64,000 nucleotides of DNA, taken from assembly GCF_023159225.1 (NCBI RefSeq), contig NC_063167.1, positions 75,933,298 through 75,997,297 on the forward strand. Reading direction: 5' to 3'. This document shows, piece by piece, positions 50,290 to 60,769 of this stretch. Made by a program: the position numbers and the translations under genes. This DNA is from Perognathus longimembris pacificus. Taxonomy: Eukaryota > Chordata > Mammalia > Rodentia > Heteromyidae. How positions within the stretch are numbered: the stretch's first letter is position 1; the number at the start of each line of letters is the position of its first letter. Below the pieces are notes generated by a model, which was given only the letters and a program-made list of their open reading frames with translations, had not been told where the DNA came from and did no database searches.

Positions 50290-50628
50290 CACCATGCATT
50301 TCTTTCCTTCCTAGCTTGCTTGCTTTCTTCCTTCTCTGTCCCTTCCTCCTTTCTTCCTATTTATCTTTTTCCCTCCCTCCCTTATCTTCTTTCCTGCTCT
50401 CTCTCCTTCCCCTCTTTCTCTTTTTGGTGCCATTGGGCATTGAACTCAGACTCCTAGTACCCGCTAAACAAGCACTCTATTACCTAAGCTATAATCCTAG
50501 TTCTGCTTTTTTAGTTTCTTTTTCAGATAAAGTCCTTAGGTTTTGCTTGAGTCAGCCTCAAAATCATGATCCTTCTATGTCCACCTCCTAAGTCTTGAAA
50601 GTTGTAGGTATGCACTACTGTACCTATG
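50290..50628 (-). mobile_element. Pyrimidine tract, old ID-like monomer and B1-like remnant
   Basis: A CTTCC-rich stretch (50300-50425), then CATTGGGCATTGAACTCAG ... ACAAGCACTCTATTACC (ID-like), then a B1-like piece to CACTACTGTACC. Confidence 0.5.
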
Positions 50629-50642
50629 GACCATGTATTTTT

Positions 50643-50850
50643 TTTTTTTTTTTTGGCCAGTCCTGGGCCTTGGACTCAGGGCCTGAGCACTGTCCCTGGC
50701 TTCCTTTTTGCTCAAGGCTAGCACTCTGCCACTTGAGCCACAGCGCCACTTCTGGCCATTTTCTGTATATGTGGTGCTGGGGAATCGAACCCAGGGCCTC
50801 ATGTATACGAGGCAAGCTCTCTCGCCACTAGGCCATATCCCCAGCCCCTC
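50643..50850 (-). mobile_element. IDL-Geo SINE with target-site duplication
   Basis: GACCATGTATTTTT is exact at 50629-50642 and 50851-50864. Young copy. Confidence 0.94.
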
Positions 50851-50869
50851 GACCATGTATTTTTAAAAT

Positions 50870-51320
50870 TAATTTACCTTATTGTTATAGAGGTGATGTA
50901 CAGAGTGATTACAATTACATGAGTCAGGCAATGAGCACATTTTTTCATACAGTGTCTTTTCTTGCCTCATTTTCTCCTAGTCCCTTCTTCCCAGCTCTAC
51001 CCAGGAGTTGTATAGTTCACTTTCTTTTTTTTTTTTGTGGGGGGGGGGGCAGTCCTGGGCCTTGGGCTAGGGGCCTGAGCACTGTCCCTGGCTTCTTCCC
51101 GCTCAAGGCTAGCACTCTGCCACTTGAGCCACAGCGCCACTTCTGGCCATTTTCTGTATATGTGGTGCTGGGGAATTGAACCCAGGGCCTCATGTATACG
51201 AGGCAAGCACTCTTGCCACTAGGCCATATCCCCAGCTCCTATAGTTCACTTTCATCCATGTCCAATGGGTGCCACAGCTGTACTTGTTCACCCTTTTTAT
51301 CTTGTTCTATGCCCTCTCCC
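50870..51320 (-). mobile_element. L1 3'-UTR fragment split by an IDL-Geo
   Basis: Pieces are about 50870-51024 and 51240-51320. The block TTATAGAGGTGATGTACAGAG ... TACATGAGTCAGGCAATGAG recurs at 51.95 kb. Confidence 0.65.
51025..51239 (-). mobile_element. IDL-Geo SINE nested in L1 3' UTR
   Basis: TATAGTTCACTTTC is exact at 51011-51024 and 51240-51253. A G10 run (51040-51049) lies near its tail. It shares CTTCCCGCTCAAGG with the young subfamily but not the other marks. Confidence 0.94.
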
Positions 51321-51496
51321 CCACATGCTGTGAAGATATACACCACACATAAGGAAAAGAAGACTCACCAAAAATAATTTAAAAAAGAGATCTCTTTTTT
51401 CCATATATTCAAGCTCATTTTGATTATGTATAAAAATTTATATAAAAGAGGCATGTAGACGTTGTCTTTATGTTTCCTAAGAGTATACCATGTATT

Positions 51497-51628
51497 ATTT
51501 TTTTTGCCAGTCCTGGGCACACAGCACCACTTCTGGCCATATTCTATATATGTGGTGTTGGGAATTGAACCCAGGGCTTCATGTATATGAGGCAAGCACT
51601 CTTACCACTAGGCCATATTCCCAGCCCA
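51497..51628 (-). mobile_element. IDL-Geo SINE with internal deletion
   Basis: It jumps from CCAGTCCTGGGC to ACACAGCACCAC. ACCATGTATT lies on both sides. Confidence 0.9.
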
Positions 51629-51692
51629 CCATGTATTTTATTTTATTATTTTTTTAAATTCTGGTTTAGATGTGGATATTTGGCCTGGTCAT

Positions 51693-51934
51693 CTTTTTTT
51701 TTTTTGCCAGTCTTGGGGCTTAAACAAAGAGTCTAGGTGCTGTCCCTGAGCTTCTTTGTGCTCAAGGCTAGCACTCTACCACTTGAGACACAGAGCCACA
51801 TCAGGTTTTTGAGTGGTTAATTGGAGATAAGAGTTGCTTGGGGACTTTTCTGCCCTGGTTGGCTTTGAACTGTGATCCTCGGATCTCAACTTCCAGATAG
51901 CTAGGATTACAGGCATGAGCCACTGGCACCCAGC
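51693..51934 (-). mobile_element. B1-Geo SINE
   Basis: Both halves are present. The B1 end is GCATGAGCCACTGGCACCCAGC. Confidence 0.88.
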
Positions 51935-52192
51935 TTTAATTTTTATTATAAAGGTGATGTACGGAGGGGTTGCAGTTACATAAGTCAGGTAAAGAGTACA
52001 TTTCTTTTTTGACAATGTCATCCTTTCTCTTGCTGTTTTCTAGTTTTTCCCTCCCTTCCCACACACAAATTCATCTTTGTTGTTGGTGGTGGTAGTGGGG
52101 CTTGAATTCTGGGCCTGGCATTGTCCCCACTGAGCTCTTCAGCTCAAAGCTAGTGCTCTACCACTTTGAGGCACAGTACCACTTCTAGTTTT

Positions 52193-52393
52193 TTTTTTTT
52201 TTGCCAGTCCTGGGCCTTGGACTCAGGGCCTGAGCACTGTCCCTGGCTTCTGCCCGCTCAAGGCTAGCACTCTGCCACTTGAGCCACAGTGCCGCTTCTG
52301 GCCGTTTTCTGTATATGTGGTGCTGGGGAATCGAACCTAGGGCCTCGTGTATCCGAGGCAGGCACTCTTGCCACTAGGCTATATCCCCAGCCC
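52193..52393 (-). mobile_element. IDL-Geo SINE, young 'CCCGCTC' subfamily
   Basis: CCACTTCTAGTTTT is exact at 52179-52192 and 52394-52407. It carries GCCCGCTCAAGG, CGAACCTAGGGCC and GTATCCGAGGCAGGC. Confidence 0.94.
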
Positions 52394-52444
52394 CCACTTC
52401 TAGTTTTCTGGTAGTTGATTGGTGATAAAAACCTCATGGACTTG

Positions 52445-52674
52445 GGACTGGGAATGTGGCTATGTGGTAGAGTGCTTGCCTAACATTCATGAAGCCCTAG
52501 GTTTGATTCCTCAGTACCACATAAACAGAAAAAACCGGGAGTGGTGCTATGGCTCAAGTGCTAGAGCACTAGCTTTGAGCAAAAGAAGCCCTGGGACAGT
52601 GCCCAGGCCCTGAGATCAAACTCCAAGACCAGCAAAAACAACAACAACAACAACAACAAAAAACCCACACACAA
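52445..52674 (+). mobile_element. IDL-Geo SINE nested
   Basis: Older type. The tail is (CAA)n followed by CCCACACAC. Confidence 0.88.
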
Positions 52675-52960
52675 AAAACAAAGTCTCACAGACTTTCCTG
52701 CCTGGGCTGGCTTTGAACCATGATCTTCGGATTTCAGCTTCCTGAGTCTTTAGGATTACAGGTGTGAGCCATCAGTGCCCAGCCCTTCCCACAAATTTTA
52801 GTTTATTTTCCACATAGTGTCTAGTGAGCATCACTGCTGTGTTTGTTCACCTTTTGTCCCTCCATTTCTATGTCCCCCCCTACTGTCCCAAAGACAGATG
52901 GACAAACAGAACAATCAAGGCAAAAAGAAAACAAAAATAGCAACAAAGAAAATCCTCTCA

Positions 52961-53265
52961 TTTCCACTTCCTGGAGTTTATTTCGATAAATATTGTTTTA
53001 TATCATCAGATACACATAGGCACTGCACCTTTGTGTTACTCACCTAAGAGTAACCTCCTTTGTTCTCACTGTGTGTGAATGCCTAGAGTCCTGTATAATT
53101 TATCATGTCCCAGAATTATTTCTTATAAGGCTAGTGGCAATAGAAATGAAACAAGAGCTGAGGAAGAACAATTGGTTCTATAGATTTTGAAGGTATCAGC
53201 ATAAAGTGGAGAGTTCAAACCTATTGGAAACTCATCCAAGAAACTAAATTACCCAAAGAAATAGT
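52961..53265. other. Unique sequence, no gene seen
   Basis: No repeat or coding signal recognised. Confidence 0.35.
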
Positions 53266-53267
53266 TG

Positions 53268-53385
53268 AAGCTGGGCATGGTAGTGCACATTTGTAATCCC
53301 AGCACTTTGAAGTCTGAGCCTGGAGGACTGTATGCTTATAGTCAACCTGAGCTCTATAACATCTTACATAATTAAAAAAAATAAA
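53268..53385 (+). mobile_element. B1 SINE monomer
   Basis: GCTGGGCATGGTAGTGCACATTTGTAATCCCAGCAC ... CCTGGAGGAC, the canonical B1 without Geo, with an A-rich tail. Confidence 0.85.
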
Positions 53386-53392
53386 AGAAAAA

Positions 53393-53700
53393 GCCAGGTG
53401 CTGGTGGCTCATAGCTAGCTATTCAGGAGGCTGAGATCTGAGGATCACAGTTCGAAGTCAGCCTGGGCAGAAAAGTCCATGAGACTCTGATCTCCAATAA
53501 ACTACTGAGGAAAAAACTAGAAGTGGCGCTGTGGCTCAAGTGATAGAGCACTAACCTTGAGCACAAAGAGGCTCAGAGACAGTGGCCAAGCCCTGAGTTC
53601 AAGTACCAGGGCTGGCAAACAGAAAGGAAAAGAAAAGAAAAGGAACAGAAGTGAGAAGTAAAGAACAGAAAAAAGAAATGAAAAAGAAGGAAGGAAAGAG
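53393..53700 (+). mobile_element. B1-Geo SINE with GAAAG-rich tail
   Basis: The B1 start lost TGCCTGTAATCC (CATAGCTAGCTATTC). Geo is complete. The tail expanded into an AAAGGAAAAG-type purine run to about 53713. Confidence 0.87.
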
Positions 53701-53875
53701 AGAAAAAGAAGGGTAGATTCTAACCAATTAATTGTAGACAGTCCAGTACCCTGGAGAGCTCCCAAGAGAGCCCTTGTTTTGACAACCAGGGAGCTTTCCA
53801 ATTCCCCAGCTGGTGTCATGTATGACCTTTCATGTCCAACAAAAGTAGCAGAAACTTTCATAACTGCACTGCATG

Positions 53876-53877
53876 AG

Positions 53878-53912
<35 letters not shown>

Positions 53913-53920
53913 CGCGCAAG
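53876..53920. repeat. (GT)n(GC)n Z-DNA-prone tract
   Basis: About 13 GT units followed by CGCGCGCGCGCG. Alternating purine-pyrimidine throughout. Confidence 0.95.
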
Positions 53921-53923
53921 CGT

Positions 53924-54150
53924 GCCAGTCCTGGGGATTGAACTCATGATCTAGGTGCTGTCCCTGAGCTTGTTTGCTCAAGGCTAGTGCTCTACCACTC
54001 AAGTCACAGCTCTACTTGTGACTTTTGGGTGGCTAGTCGGTAAGAGTTTCAGGGACGTTCTTGCCTTGCTGGGACTGGCTTTGAACCCTGATTCTCACAT
54101 CTCAGCCTCCTGAGTAGCTAGGATTACAAGTGTGAAACACTGGCACCTGT
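53924..54150 (-). mobile_element. B1-Geo SINE
   Basis: Both halves are present. The B1 end is GTGTGAAACACTGGCACC. Confidence 0.86.
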
Positions 54151-54187
54151 TAGCATGAGTATTCAATTGCTCATTTGAAAATATCGT

Positions 54188-54390
54188 GTTTTTTTCCCTT
54201 GCCAGTCCTGGGGCTTGAACTCAGTGCCTGGGCACTGTCCCTGAGCTTCTTTTTCCTCAAGGCTAGCACTCTACCACTTGAGCTAGGGCCACTTCTGGCC
54301 TATTCTGTTAATGTGGTGCTGAGAAATCAAACCCAGGGCTTGATGCATGCTAGGCAAGCACTCAACCACTAAGCCACATTCCCAGCTGCC
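54188..54390 (-). mobile_element. IDL-Geo SINE
   Basis: Full dimer ending in CACATTCCCAGC. Confidence 0.9.
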
Positions 54391-54650
54391 CCCCCTCCTC
54401 TTGAGGGGTTTAATACTGATTTTTTTAATGTTTATTGTTAAATAGAAGTCTGATCAGGACACTGAACATGGTTGAGAGAGTGGGTTGGGGGAATCTGGCC
54501 ATATTTCTACTCTCCATTTCCAAGCAACAGCCCTTTTGCCTGAGGCTTATTCAGATGGCACTGATGACTCCTGCAGTCCAGAAAGTCTTAGCCAATACCA
54601 CTTGTCATATGAAACCTCTCACAGTGAGACATAGCTACCTGTTTACCCGT
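54391..54650. other. Unique sequence, no gene seen
   Basis: No repeat or coding signal recognised. Confidence 0.35.
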
Positions 54651-54651
54651 T

Positions 54652-54766
54652 TTTTCCTTCCTTCCTTCCTTCCTTCCTTCTTTCCTTCCTTCCTTCCTTC
54701 CTTCCTCCCTCCCTCCCTCCCTCCTCCTTCCCTCCCTCCCTCCCTCTCTCTCTCTCTCTCTCTCTT
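54652..54766. repeat. (TTCC)n/(CCCT)n/(CT)n tract
   Basis: Long pyrimidine-only tract leading into an antisense Geo scrap (54767-54865). Confidence 0.96.
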
Positions 54767-54865
54767 TTTTTGCCAGTATCAGTCTTGAACTCAGGGCTTT
54801 AGGCTTCCTGGACTTGCTTGCTCATGGCTAGTGTCTTACAACTTTACCCACACCTTTAGTCCTTT

Positions 54866-55380
54866 CTGGCCAATTTTTTATTTTTGCATGGGATTTCATA
54901 GAATTTGGCCTCACTCCTGGGATTTTGCATTCACATCGTATCTCAATTACTTTTTTGCTTAATGTTCAAGTTGTATGTTTTTATTGAAAACATCCTTATT
55001 TGGGAAATGCACTGGTTTGCATAGATATCAATTTAGAATTGTTTTGTTGCTTTTTATATTTTTTAATCAAGTGTATATTTGTAATATAAGAGGGTTTTAT
55101 TGTGATATTTCCATAATGCCCATAGTATACATTGAACCAATTTCCCTTCACCATTTTTCCCTTCCTCCCTCCATTACTTTATTAATGTCAGATCTCCAGA
55201 TTCTGAGTGCTCCAGCTTGACTTACATACTTTTTAAAAAAAATGCTTGAATTGACTCTTGGCAGTGTATGGCCCAGTCGTTCATATGCAAACATATACAA
55301 TGTAAACTAAATAACATCCATATTAACATTTACTTGTGTCAGAGCTTCTCTGTGGCCCATGTTCTTTTGATTTATTGGTT
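54866..55380. other. AT-rich sequence with possible L1 3'-end remnant
   Basis: GCCCATAGTATACATTGAACCAATTTCCC ... CATTACTTTATTAATGTCAG resembles the old L1 3' blocks but too weakly to call. Confidence 0.3.
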
Positions 55381-55387
55381 TATTTTT

Positions 55388-55482
55388 TGCCAGTCCTGGA
55401 GCTTGAACTCAGGGCCTGGGCACTAAGCTTCTTTTGCTCAAGGCTAGCAAGCACTCTATCACTTGAGCCACAGCACCACTTC
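55388..55482 (-). mobile_element. IDL-Geo SINE cut by an L1 insertion
   Basis: Only the antisense Geo to CAGCACCACTTC remains before the L1. Confidence 0.8.
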
Positions 55483-56140
55483 ATTAATTGAACACAAATT
55501 TTTTGACAAGGTGTTGTGCAAAAAGGGTACAGTTACATAGTAGGGCAGTGTGTACATTTCTTGTGATATCTTACGTCCTGTTTTTCTATCCCTTCTCTAG
55601 GTCAGGTAGACATATATACAATATACAATGTTGATGAACATATACAGTATTCACAGACTTGGTCTCTACTGTCTCTCCGTCTCCCTTTGTTAACAGTCAT
55701 ATATCAGGGAGATCATGTCCCTTTGTTTTCTGTGTTCTAGGGTTGTCTCGCTCAACATTATTTGTTCGAGTTCTGACCATTTCCCTGCGAATAACAATAT
55801 TTCACCATTCCTAATCGCTATGTAGTATTCCATTGTGTATAAGTACCATATTTTTTGGATCCATTCGTCTGTGGAGGGGCATCTGGGTTGTTTCCATATT
55901 TTGGCTATTGTGAATTGTGCCGCCATAAACATGGAAGTACAAATGTCTTTTTGATATCTTGGGGTTTGCTGTTTAGGATAGATGCCTAGGAGTGGTATGG
56001 CTGGCTCATAGGGTAGGTCTATATTGAGCTTTTTGAGAAACCTCCATACTGTTCTCCAAAGTGGTTGTACTAATTTGCACTCCCACCAACAATGGAGAAG
56101 GGTTCCTCTTTCCCCGCACCCCCTCCAGCATTTGTTGTTG
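55483..56140 (-). mobile_element. 5'-truncated LINE-1, antisense
   Basis: The 3' end (ATTAATTGAACACAAATTTTTTGACAAGG) is nearly identical to the L1 tails at 22.6 and 25.6 kb. It contains the 3' UTR and the last 150 or so codons of ORF2 and stops at the NKCWRGCG knuckle. No clear target duplication was found. The right edge joins a piece of a B1-Geo, so a deletion may have accompanied insertion. Confidence 0.9.
55690..56130 (-). pseudogene. L1 ORF2 C-terminal fragment
   Basis: It reads [19 protein letters not shown], then KQQTPRYQKDICTSMFMAAQF, then [19 protein letters not shown] and ends LIYDC. The PYDPA motif of the other copy is PYEPA here. Only the very carboxy end is present. Confidence 0.9.
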
Positions 56141-56186
56141 TCAGGCTTTTCTTTTTGAGTAGTTTATTGGTGATAAGAGTCTCATG

Positions 56187-56412
56187 GGGGCTGAGAATGT
56201 GGCTTAGTGGCAGAGTGCTTGCCTAGCATGCATGAAGCCCTAGGTTTGATTCCTCCATGCCACATAAACAGAAAAAGCCGAAAGTGGCGCTGTGGCTCAA
56301 GAGGTAGAGTCCTAGCCTTGAGCAAAAAGAAGCCAGGGACAGTTCTCAGGCCCTGAGTTCAAGCTCCAGGACTGGACCCCCCTCCCCCCCCCAAAAAAAA
56401 AAAAAAAAGAAA
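56187..56412 (+). mobile_element. IDL-Geo SINE
   Basis: The end is unusual: CAGGACTGGACC is followed by C-rich CCCCCTCCCCCCCCCC and then A18. Confidence 0.88.
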
Positions 56413-56447
56413 GAAAACAAAAAATAACAAAAAATACCTGTGTCTTT

Positions 56448-56673
56448 TTTTCCCCTCAGCACTGGGGCCTTGAATTCTGGGCATGGGTGCTGGCCTTAAG
56501 CTCCTTTTGCTCAGGGCTAGCACTGTACTGTTAGAGCTACACACCATTTCTGGCTTTTTCCATGACTAATTGGAGATAATGGTTTCATGGAGTTTCCTTC
56601 CAGGATTGTGCCACCCACAGAGCTCAGCCTCCTGAGTAGCTAGGCTTATAGGCCTGAGCCACCAGCTCCAGGT
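56448..56673 (-). mobile_element. B1-Geo SINE
   Basis: Antisense Geo starts CACTGGGGCCTTGAATTC. The B1 end is CCTGAGCCACCAGCTCCAGG. Confidence 0.85.
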
Positions 56674-56689
56674 TACAATGTGTCTTTTT

Positions 56690-56900
56690 TTTTTTTTGTT
56701 TTTTTGGCCAGTCCTGGGCCTTGGACTCAGGGCCTGAGCACTGTCCCTGGCTTCCTTTTGCTCAAGGCTAGCACTCTGCCACTTGAGCCACAGCACCACT
56801 TCTGGCCGGTTTTCTGTATATGTGGTGCTGAGGAATCGAACCCAGGGCCTCATGTATACAAGTCAGGGCACTCTTGCCACTAGGCCATATCCCCAGCCCC
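56690..56900 (-). mobile_element. IDL-Geo SINE with target-site duplication
   Basis: TACAATGTGTCTTTTT (56674-56689) and TACAATGTATCTTTTT (56901-56916) differ by one base. Confidence 0.93.
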
Positions 56901-56916
56901 TACAATGTATCTTTTT

Positions 56917-57250
56917 GAGTAACTTCATGGTGATACAACTTAGCAGCCCCTGGCCTCCTCCATGCCATGCACTGTTGCCTCTTACCCAGAAGTTTCATTG
57001 TTGAACTTAGGACAAAGAACTTCAGATCGCCAATACCTGGTCATGCAACTGAGAAGTACAAAGAAGGGGACTGACAACCTGGGAGAGAAGGAACCGACCA
57101 GTGGAAGGCAGGTGGCTGGCAGTCAGTTCTCCCTTCCTTCCTCATTTCCCTTGGCAGATGGGGAACCATCTTTATTGTTGTGCTGTCTCACCACCTTTCA
57201 TTTGAGCAGAGAAGCTTTCACTGCCATGATGATGACCATCATCACCATCT
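56917..57250. other. Unique sequence, no gene seen
   Basis: No repeat or coding signal recognised. Confidence 0.35.
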
Positions 57251-57255
57251 CTCTC

Positions 57256-57332
57256 TTCTGGCAGTACTGGGATTTGAATCCAAGGCTTCATACTTACTAG
57301 GCAGGCCCTCCACTGCTTGAGCCATGCTCCAG
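57256..57332 (-). mobile_element. Decayed ID-like monomer
   Basis: GGCAGTACTGGGATTTGAATCC ... CTAGGCAGGCCCTCCACTGCTTGAGCC. Confidence 0.55.
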
Positions 57333-57410
57333 TCTGCTATTCAGTTCCTAAAGCCTCAGCTTTCTTCTATGAAGCTCTGACTCCATCTCTTTACTCTGGC
57401 ATCCAGAAAG

Positions 57411-57411
<1 letters not shown>

Positions 57412-57444
<33 letters not shown>

Positions 57445-57457
57445 TCTCTCTTCCCCC
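57412..57457. repeat. (GTCT)n(CT)n tract
   Basis: Tail-derived repeat of the following antisense SINE. Confidence 0.94.
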
Positions 57458-57659
57458 CCTTTTTCCCTTCCAGTCCAGGGGCTTGAACTCAGGCCTGGGC
57501 ACTGTCTCTGAGCATCTTTTGCTCAAGGTTAGCAATCTACCCTTGATCCATAGTGCCACTTCTGGCTTTTTCTGTTTATGTGCTACTGAGGAACCAAACC
57601 CAGGGCTTCATGCATGCAAACTATGTAAACACTCTACCACTAAGCCACATTCCCAGCTC
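57457..57659 (-). mobile_element. IDL-Geo SINE
   Basis: Full dimer ending in CACATTCCCAGCTCC. Confidence 0.88.
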
Positions 57660-57751
57660 CTACTTTCTCTTCTTACCCACATCTCAAAACCTTCACAAGG
57701 CTTAGGAGCCCTGATCTATACAGGAGTTCATTTTACTCTTTTCTCAGGGAA

Positions 57752-57955
57752 TTTTTTTTTTTTGCCAGTCCTGGGGCTTGAACTCAGGGCCTGAGCACTG
57801 TCCCTGGCTTCCTTTTGCTCAAGGCTAGTACTCTACCACTTGAGCCACAGAGCCACTTCCGGCTTTTTCTATATATGTGGTGCTGAGGAATCAAACCCAG
57901 GGCTTCATGTATATGAGGCAAGCACTTTACAACTAGGTCATATTACCAGCCCCTC
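57752..57955 (-). mobile_element. IDL-Geo SINE with target-site duplication
   Basis: TCTCAGGGAA lies on both sides (57742 and 57956). Confidence 0.92.
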
Positions 57956-57965
57956 TCTCAGGGAA

Positions 57966-58618
57966 ATTTTAAAATTCATCTGCATAACTGGGAGAGAGTA
58001 AGGGATGGGGTGACATTGTCCAAAGTGAATTGTACTCTTCACCTGACCTAGGTAACTGTAAGCCTTCTGTGTGTCACCTTTATAATCACAATAAAATACT
58101 GACAAAAATATTTTTCCCTTTCACATATAAAAGTGTTTTCATTTGATGGGTTACCAAATAAGGAATAGAGAGTAGTTCAGAAGGAAAGGAAGTTTAGTAA
58201 TCAAGTTCGCTTGATCTATAGATGAAGAAATTTAGATTCAGGAGAGATGATATGCTTTATGTGGTATTCCAGTTTATGCAGTATTCCAGTTATTGTTGCA
58301 GAATCAGTTATATGAAATCAGAGAGGCTTAAAAGAATATTTTCATTGTACCTGAAGATTTCCTGTGTTAGGAAGTGGGGCAGGGCTCAGCTGCATGATGC
58401 ATTTCCACGAGGCCTTGAGGAGGCCCTTCTTGGTATTTAGCAAGTACTTGGCTTGAAAGTTCACTTGTGTTTCACACCGCCTGGAGGGCTGAAAGACTGG
58501 GCTCCATGGATATTAATCAGGCCCATACATGTGACTTCAGCCTCAGGGTGATCTTAGCGAAATGGACTTCTTAAGTGATGGTTCAGGACTCAATCAAAAA
58601 GACCAACTGCCAATTTCT
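57966..58618. other. Unique sequence, no gene recognised
   Basis: Repeat-free. The 72-codon plus frame at 58222 is not recognisable as a domain. Confidence 0.4.
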
Positions 58619-58619
58619 T

Positions 58620-58732
58620 TTATTTTCTTCTTCTGGGGACAGGCTCTTTGTGGTGTAGCCCAGGCTGGCCTCATACTCATAATTCTCCTGCCTCACCATC
58701 CTAAATGCTGGGATGATAGATGTCAGTTACAA
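58620..58732 (-). mobile_element. B1 SINE monomer
   Basis: GGGACAGGCTCTTTGTGGTG-TAGCCCAGGCTGGCCTC ... AAATGCTGGGATGATAG is antisense B1 without Geo. Confidence 0.85.
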
Positions 58733-59150
58733 CACTGGCTAAACATCATTTCAAGGTTAATTTCCTAGTTTCTTATAAGGATATGATATAAAACTTGTTG
58801 TCTTACTGAAATTTGACTATGTTATCTCTTGATCTCTTGATTACTTGAAAGTTCAATTATTTAAAGTAAACAACTCAGGTTTCTACCTGGAATGTGGAAC
58901 TTTTGCTTGAGTGACTCCATTTTGAGTCTGCTATAGCTTCTTTGATATGTCCAATGAGTGACTATTGAGGGAATGAAGCACTTTTGTTCCAACCCTGTTC
59001 TTCCAAATGCATGTAACAAAATACTCGTCACATATTACTGAATTCATTTTTTTCCTGTTTGATTACTCCTTGAGGGTCACAATAATTTAATAAATGCCTT
59101 TTGTCTCAGAGTAGTTCAGTTGGACGCTAGTCTCTGTGGAATCTAGACAA
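58733..59150. other. Unique sequence, no gene seen
   Basis: No repeat or coding signal recognised. Confidence 0.35.
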
Positions 59151-59426
59151 GGTGTGTGTGTGTGTGTGTGTGTATGTATGTGTGTGTGCCAGTCTTAGGG
59201 TTTGAATTCAGAGCCTAGGCACTGTTCCTTAGCGTTTTTTTTTTTCCCCACCTAAAGCTGGTGTTCTACCACTTGAGCCACAGCTCCACTTCAAGCTTTT
59301 TGCTGGTTAGTGTGAAATAAAAATCTCCTGGACTTTACTGCCTGGGCTGGCTTCAAACAGTGATCCTCATATCTAAGCTTACTGAGTAGCTAGGAATATA
59401 GGTGTGGGCCATTGGTATCTGGCCTT
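59151..59426 (-). mobile_element. B1-Geo SINE with (GT)n tail
   Basis: (GT)n 59151-59188, antisense Geo (CCAGTCTTAGGGTTTGAATTC), then B1 to GGCCATTGGTATCTGGCC. Confidence 0.86.
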
Positions 59427-60340
59427 TACTCTGTTCTTGTAGACCAACAATATATTTTTGCCAGGTGCTGTGGCTCACGCCTATGAGGGGTTCCTGTGCT
59501 ACAGGCAAGTCACTATCCATCCAGACACATCTTCTAGATTACCCCAGAGGGCTGTTGATGGTGGGATGACTCAAGGGAGACTCTTTCACCAGGTGCCTGA
59601 GGGGAAACCGTTTCTGGTGCTACCACTCCCGGCCTCTGGGTCAGAAAGGTGCTGGAGGCTGGAGAAATTACCTAAGCAGAGGATCCTGAGCCCTAAAGAT
59701 AAGATAATTGATACGGGGAGGATGAAGTAAGAAAAACTTAAAAGATTTAGGAGACAGAATAATATGAAAAGTATGACCAGAGTGCTTAAAATATTGAACG
59801 ATAACTGAATAAAAATATTCATATTGGATAAAACGAGTATACTTATTTGCCAAATTTGGAGCGCCTAGGTTGAGGGAACTCCCGTCTGAACTGTGAACAA
59901 AGGAAGCTAAGGCCACAGAGGTACTTTTTTCAGAGAGGAAAACAAAAACCAACACCCATAACCCAGGGCATTGATTATCCCTGTGAAACAATAAGTGGGC
60001 AAAAACAAGAGATGATACGTATTTTCATAGAATTATAAAGGAACTACGTGTGGCTACCCAAAGGAGTCGGGTTCCACCTAAAATAAGGAGAGGAGCAAAG
60101 AGGTGGGCACTCGGGTCGTTTGTAACTTGGGACCCCTGCGGGCAGTAGATCCGAGGCTGCTTTAGAAAGTTTCCTATTTCTAAAATGAACCGCAGTTGCA
60201 CGAAAAGCATCCTGAGTTCACTACGAAGGAGTAAAGCTTGCACAGCAGGCAAGCAAAGGTGGGGGAGTGGAACCCCAAACAACCTAAATTCCTCTCACTG
60301 TCAGAGGAAAAAGGAAAAGTCTGAACATCTTCCGTGGGAG
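59427..60340. other. Unique sequence flanking the CpG island
   Basis: It starts with a 30-base B1-like scrap (GCCAGGTGCTGTGGCTCACG, 59459). The rest is repeat-free up to the island, as is common around promoters. Confidence 0.5.
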
Positions 60341-60548
60341 TAGGTCCTGATAAGAGGTGCGGGGCCTTGGCCTCCCTCCCCCTCGCTGGGGCCCCGGAAG
60401 GTAAAAGCAACGTGCTTCCGTGCAGGTGTCCCTAGCGCCGGCCCCGCCCGACGGGCCGAGCCCGGCAGTCCTGCTCCGGGGAGATCGCAACTCAGGCCGG
60501 GCTCTGGGAGAGAAAAGAGCACCGGCAGCGGCCGGGCGCTGCGCTCAC

Positions 60549-60618
60549 CATTGTGTAGGCGCAGACAGCGGAAGAACCCGACTAGCTGCGAGGCGTTAAA
60601 GAGTCCCTCTTTGTTCAT
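60549..60618 (-). CDS. Candidate first coding exon, minus strand (gene unknown)
   Basis: The antisense ATG opens a 23-codon stretch, MNKEGLFNASQLVGFFRCLR then LHN. A strong donor follows it (ATG|GTGAGC, intron starting at 60548), leaving phase 1. It sits just downstream of the ZNF143 and YY1 sites, as expected for exon 1. I do not recognise the protein. The longer frame spanning it (60301-61218) is a stop-free accident of the CpG island. The exon could also be 5'-untranslated. Confidence 0.4.
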
Positions 60619-60724
60619 CCCCGGCCGCGGACGCAGGCCGCCGTGTTCTTCCGCGCGGGCCGCATAGTCCCCGCCCCTCCGCGGCCCTGGAGCGTTGCCA
60701 TTCGGCCCCGGAGTGGCTCCGCGC

Positions 60725-60736
60725 TCCCAGAATGCA
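60725..60736 (+). promoter_or_regulatory. ZNF143/Staf-type site
   Basis: TCCCAGAATGCA core, typical of bidirectional housekeeping promoters. The upstream ACTACA extension is absent. Confidence 0.6.
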
Positions 60737-60756
60737 CTGGCAGTCCGCGGGAAACC

Positions 60757-60765
60757 AAAATGGCG
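60757..60765 (+). promoter_or_regulatory. YY1-type site
   Basis: AAAATGGCG matches the AANATGGCG core that often lies at or just after transcription starts. Confidence 0.6.
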
Positions 60766-60769
60766 AAGG

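Larger units (their letters stand above)
52077..52784 (-). mobile_element. B1-Geo SINE with two nested IDL-Geo copies
   Basis: Host pieces are 52077-52192, 52394-52444 and 52675-52784. Confidence 0.87.
51935..52960 (-). mobile_element. L1 3'-UTR fragment split by a B1-Geo nest
   Basis: Pieces are 51935-52076 and 52785-52900 or slightly beyond. CTTCCCACA(CACA)AATT is repeated near 52055 and 52787, showing where the B1-Geo entered. Confidence 0.6.
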
